Assembly (NCBI GenBank): GCA_950054155.1
Contig: CATLOT010000003.1
Coordinates: 106,785-170,784 of the forward strand
Length of the DNA stretch: 64,000 nucleotides
DNA from: an uncultured Bacteriovoracaceae bacterium
GTDB lineage: Bacteria; Bdellovibrionota; Bacteriovoracia; Bacteriovoracales; Bacteriovoracaceae
Direction: 5' to 3'
The position numbers were made by a program, and so were the translations under genes. The notes under the pieces were generated by a model that saw nothing but the letters and a program-made list of their open reading frames with translations, was not told where the DNA came from and made no database searches. This document shows positions 61,474 to 64,000 of this stretch, piece by piece; the stretch's first letter is position 1, and every line of letters begins with the position of its first letter.

Positions 61474-61995
61474 TTAGAGTCGTGTTTCAGGTTCAAGACG
61501 CTTTAAATCAGCGAGAATAACTTCACGAAGAGCACCAAGTGCTTCATGAAGAAGGACTCCTACATGAGAAACCGAGAGACCGGTCAATTCTGCAATTTCT
61601 TTGTAGGAAAGCTCATCCTTGAATTTCAAAACTAGCACTTCTTGTTGCTGAACTGTCAGCTTAACGACCTCTTGCATAATGAGACTTGACTCTAATAAGG
61701 TCTCACTGACACAAGGACTAAAGAGGATCTCATCAAGACTTCCCTCAAGATCCATTCTCTTCTCTTTTTTAAGAATATCTAAAGCGAGGTTGCGACAAAC
61801 TTTGTATAACCAGGCTTTAGGATAATGCTCAAAATTTCCAGGAAACTCTTGTTTCCATAAACGAAAAAAACTCTCTTGGACGACCTCCTCACTAGGAGCA
61901 AGTCTTGATAGAATTTTATAGGTGTAGTTTAAGAGCGGACTCTCAAGCGACACCACGGTCGTTTGGAACCAATTCTCTTTATCCCTAGAACCCAT
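61474..61995 (-). CDS. ECF sigma factor
   Basis: A 173-aa ECF-type sigma factor. Region 2 (YTYKILSRLAPSEEVVQESFFRLWKQ, AWLYKVCRNLALDILKK) and region 4 (LSYKEIAELTGLSVSHVGVLLHEALGALRE) are intact. AGAGGAGGAG precedes the ATG. It forms an operon with the VWA protein, its probable regulator. The signal and target promoter are not apparent from the window. Confidence 0.9.
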   Translation of the reverse strand: MGSRDKENWFQTTVVSLESPLLNYTYKILSRLAPSEEVVQESFFRLWKQEFPGNFEHYPKAWLYKVCRNLALDILKKEKRMDLEGSLDEILFSPCVSETLLESSLIMQEVVKLTVQQQEVLVLKFKDELSYKEIAELTGLSVSHVGVLLHEALGALREVILADLKRLEPETRL

Positions 61996-62075
61996 AAACT
62001 CCTCCTCTTTGGTAGCTTCTATACCTAAAACGATTCAGAGCTTATTTTATTAGAAAAAAGATGAAATAAAAGACT

Positions 62076-62113
62076 GAAACTGAGTCTTTTCAAGAACTTA
62101 AAGACTCAGTTTC
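62076..62113 (-). terminator. Terminator beyond the transporter remnant
   Basis: A 14-bp stem (AAACTGAGTCTTT paired with AAAGACTCAGTTT, plus a closing G-C) with a ten-base loop lies just downstream of the truncated transporter stop codon; a T-rich run follows on the minus strand. Confidence 0.65.
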
Positions 62114-62121
62114 CTCAGGTA

Positions 62122-62331
62122 TTATGCCTGTCGGATATGGCCGTAATTAAGACAAGCAACAAAGAGAGAGCCACCAATGAGATTGCCTATAATCGCCGAA
62201 ACGAGAAAGATCATGGCAGCGCCAATATCATGAAAACCATTTGAAAGAAGACCTAACCAAACCTCAGCACTTCCAGCAATACAGTGGTGAAGTCCACCAT
62301 TAAGGGAGAAGATCCGATCCGAAGATCCGCC
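62122..62331 (-). pseudogene. 3' remnant of a formate/nitrite transporter (FNT) gene
   Basis: The minus-strand frame ends with about 65 codons of an FNT-family C-terminus: SLNGGLHHCIAGSAEVWLGL, FHDIGAAMIFLVSAIIGNLIGG and SLFVACLNYGHIRQ, including the conserved glycine-rich helix. Upstream of about position 62316 the similarity stops and a TAA closes the frame at 62332-62334. Most of the protein (about 200 residues) is missing, and its own terminator remains at 62076-62113. Confidence 0.75.
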
Positions 62332-62428
62332 TTAACTTCATGACCAGCTTCGCACTTCACCGCATCCTGCTCACCTGTCCCCTTCGACCTGAACCCTCCC
62401 TACTCGGTCGGCTTCTCCTGTCTCAGGT
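62332..62428. other. GC-rich non-coding junction segment
   Basis: A short stretch visibly richer in G and C than the rest of the window, between the FNT remnant and the large hairpin. No coding frame is convincing, and I could not match it to tmRNA, SRP RNA or RNase P RNA. It marks a composition break at the edge of the mercury operon. Confidence 0.4.
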
Positions 62429-62482
62429 GGCACCACAAAAAAAAAGCCAATCATGAAGATTGGCTTTTTTTGTTGTGGTGCC
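62429..62482. terminator. Large bidirectional hairpin/terminator
   Basis: The outer stem GGCACCACAA/TTGTGGTGCC, an A/T stem and the inner GCCAATC/GATTGGC around ATGAA form one long dyad, with T-runs on both strands. On the minus strand it would terminate transcripts coming from the mercury operon. Confidence 0.65.
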
Positions 62483-62561
62483 CCGACGTCTCCGGTTATC
62501 GAACTGCAATACTCGAGTCAGACACGCTAACATATTGAATTAGTAACTTTGGATACTACAC

Positions 62562-62804
62562 TTATTTGTAGTGCTTAATAAAAGCCATATTGTCAGCAAG
62601 ACAACATTTCCCAGAAGGGTTGGCTGTTTCACAAAAACATCCAGGGTCCTTCATCTTTGCTTTAATATCATCGAGAATTTCTTGCTCTCGACCTTCCTGT
62701 ATTGCATCATACAACTCTTTCTTTGAGTGCTTAAAGCAATAACATATCAAGCCTTCAAGATTGAACTCCACTTTACTTTCTTCTTTTTTATCACAACAGC
62801 TCAT
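62562..62804 (-). CDS. BFD-like [2Fe-2S] protein of the mercury operon
   Basis: An 80-aa protein starting at ATG 62804, overlapping the merTP stop (ATGA). It has a CYCFKHSKKEL...CFCETANPSGKCC pattern, like BFD/CopZ-N-type [2Fe-2S] domains, and a CC pair at the N-terminus (MSCCDKKEES). Such proteins occur in mer and copper operons and may deliver electrons or metal. Role here inferred from position. Confidence 0.65.
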   Translation of the reverse strand: MSCCDKKEESKVEFNLEGLICYCFKHSKKELYDAIQEGREQEILDDIKAKMKDPGCFCETANPSGKCCLADNMAFIKHYK

Positions 62805-63445
62805 TTTTCTTCTCCACAAGGCTTTTTATTTTCAAATGACCAGTAAGCCAAATAACCTGGACTTTCTTTAATTTCTTTAACTACTTTACAAGTAAAATCG
62901 TTAGAGATTTTGATTATGGCCTGACCTATACTCTTTTTAGGATTTGGCTTGGAGTGATCTACACTTAGAATGGCTGAATCTTTAAGCCCTGCTCTTTTCA
63001 AAGCTTCCCTTACTCCTAGCTCACAACCTCCGCAGGTCATTCCTTCTATATACAGAGTCATGACCTTACCCTCTGCTGTTATCTTCTTATTCTCAGCCTG
63101 AGATACAGAAGAAAGGATTATCGGAGATGACATTAATAATATTGTAAACACAGTAGCTATGCTCAAACTTACTCTTCTCACTTTTCTTTGTTTTAGATCA
63201 GCACATATACTTCCCTCACTACATTCTTTTTTCTCTAGTCTATAATTCATAATCCACCCCAAGCTTACTAACAGAGTAACAATCACTAATATAATCTCTC
63301 TATACTCTTCAAGAAAAAGTAGTGATGAAGCACCACCAAGGCCAATTGCCCCCAAGATAAGAGGACCAATGCAACAAATTGAACTTGCAACAGCACCTAT
63401 CATTCCTCCGCGAGTTAACCATTTAATGACTTTAGTCTCTTGCAT
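62801..63445 (-). CDS. merTP: MerT-MerP fusion mercuric ion transporter
   Basis: A 214-aa inner-membrane protein. The MerT part has Cys24-Cys25 in helix 1 (SSICCIGPLI) and Cys75/Cys81 in the cytoplasmic loop, matching classic MerT spacing. A further helix (about 92-112) leads to a C-terminal HMA domain with GMTCGGC (138-141), replacing the separate periplasmic MerP. It imports Hg(II), normally to MerA; no merA is in the window. It follows merR by four bases. Confidence 0.9.
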   Translation of the reverse strand: MQETKVIKWLTRGGMIGAVASSICCIGPLILGAIGLGGASSLLFLEEYREIILVIVTLLVSLGWIMNYRLEKKECSEGSICADLKQRKVRRVSLSIATVFTILLMSSPIILSSVSQAENKKITAEGKVMTLYIEGMTCGGCELGVREALKRAGLKDSAILSVDHSKPNPKKSIGQAIIKISNDFTCKVVKEIKESPGYLAYWSFENKKPCGEEK

Positions 63446-63449
63446 TTCG

Positions 63450-63845
63450 TTACCTTTTCACATCAAAAGACAAATGGCATTTTCTTTTAAGACCTGTGCC
63501 ACCACTTGCTTCACATTCATCTACAAATTTACTCAAAACTTTCTTCATTTTTCGAAGTGATTTCATTCTTTCATCTACTTCTTCCATTTTCTCAAGGGCA
63601 ATATCTCTTCCTGTTTTGCAATTTACTCCACTTTCCTTTAGGTTCAGCAATTTTTTTATCTCACTCAATGTAAACCCTGCTTCCTTGGCCATTTTTGTGA
63701 AGTTAATTTGACTGATTGTCTCTTCATTGTATTTTCTATAGCCTGAGTCTGTTCGGGCAGGCTTAGAAATAATTCCTTTTTTTTCATAGAAGCGAATTGT
63801 CTCTCTATCCAATCCTGTTAACTCAATGACATCTTTTGTCTGCAT
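63450..63845 (-). CDS. merR: Mercury-responsive regulator MerR
   Basis: A 131-aa MerR-family protein: HTH and FYEKKG hallmark at the N-terminus. Cys76, Cys111 and Cys123 correspond to the three Hg-binding cysteines; the 76-111 spacing equals that of Tn501 MerR (35 residues), while the last gap is three residues longer. It is the first gene of the operon and so is probably autoregulated from the promoter at 63863-63894. Confidence 0.88.
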   Translation of the reverse strand: MQTKDVIELTGLDRETIRFYEKKGIISKPARTDSGYRKYNEETISQINFTKMAKEAGFTLSEIKKLLNLKESGVNCKTGRDIALEKMEEVDERMKSLRKMKKVLSKFVDECEASGGTGLKRKCHLSFDVKR

Positions 63846-63862
63846 AACTATACCTCTACTAG

Positions 63863-63894
63863 ATTATAAACTATGTACCATACTACCAGGTAAA
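63863..63894 (-). promoter_or_regulatory. MerR-type promoter of the mercury operon
   Basis: On the minus strand -35 TTTACC and -10 TATAAT are separated by 20 bases; the spacer lies within a partial dyad (AC-N3-GTA...TAC-N3-GT). Long spacers are a hallmark of MerR-controlled promoters. It lies about 18 bases upstream of the merR ATG. Confidence 0.75.
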
Positions 63895-64000
63895 GGATTC
63901 TTTTTTGGCTCTTCACACTTGAGGGTGTTTTCACTGCATCATAAGACATAAAAAAGGCATAAGAAATCAATCGGTTAAAATTTTAGTACCCCTACTAACA

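Noticed and set aside
62332..62482. Possible structured RNA gene (tmRNA, SRP RNA, RNase P RNA)
   Set aside because: None of the conserved motifs of these RNAs could be found on either strand; only the terminator is convincing.

Overview
The window is AT-rich and densely packed, with genes mixed on both strands. It most likely comes from a predatory Bdellovibrionota bacterium, with Bacteriovoracia/Halobacteriovorax as the best guess. The reasons are a TIGR02147-type regulator, a very large share of signal-peptide-bearing proteins with no recognisable family (many 200-960 aa and cysteine-containing), a DUF1552/DUF1592 gene pair, and repeated FliA-like (sigma-28) -10 boxes of the form (A/G/T)CCGATAA just upstream of start codons. 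The assignment is inference; no rRNA or other taxonomic marker gene is present.

Layout. 1-8.4 kb: OmpA/Pal-like lipoprotein, unknown secreted proteins, a periplasmic solute-binding-type protein and an endonuclease/exonuclease/phosphatase-fold protein. 8.5-11.6 kb: a small polysaccharide module (Wzz-like, SLBB-domain, O-antigen-ligase-like). 11.6-12.6 kb: an IS element with 24-bp inverted ends whose left end forms the last codons of the ligase-like gene. 13.2-13.4 kb: a 199-bp interval bounded by 20-bp inverted repeats that match the IS ends; these repeats also supply the ribosome-binding sites of the two divergent flanking genes. 13.4-20 kb: tail-anchored thioredoxin, a pseudo-receiver/45-bp-repeat/HD-GYP-like protein, an MCP-like sensor without an output domain, another solute-binding-type protein, a histidine kinase and the TIGR02147 regulator. 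20-34.3 kb: envelope and secreted proteins, including a matrixin-like metalloprotease, a B12-binding-type radical SAM protein, the Tat-exported DUF1552 protein with a multihaem DUF1592-type lipoprotein, a GlpQ-type lipoprotein and an 869-aa secreted protein.

34.4-50.2 kb: housekeeping genes (pyrC, pirin, YqaA-like, HPF-like, CNNM/CBS, lplA, GFA, map) between secreted proteins. These include a CHAP-like cysteine hydrolase translationally coupled to a small exported protein, and a lipoprotein with one intact and one degenerate amidohydrolase domain. 50.2-57.8 kb: a 949-aa exported protein with a possible ADP-ribosyltransferase-like segment, a C13/caspase-fold peptidase, a Crp-type regulator, a JmjC/cupin-4 oxygenase with a coupled partner, and a cyclophilin-like pseudogene. 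57.8-59 kb: a SoxR/SDR divergent pair with a clear sox box inside a 19-bp promoter spacer. 59.4-62 kb: an ECF sigma factor and a membrane-anchored VWA (YfbK-like) protein whose N-terminus resembles an anti-sigma domain. 62.1-64 kb: a truncated formate/nitrite transporter, a short GC-rich segment, a large dyad terminator, and a mercury-resistance operon (merR, a merT-merP fusion and a [2Fe-2S] protein). This end looks like the edge of an acquired segment.

The observations I rate highest are the IS/MITE-like element that provides translation signals to two genes; FliA-like promoters placed so that the transcript would start at or within a few bases of the start codon; and the SoxR and MerR operators with 19- and 20-bp spacers.
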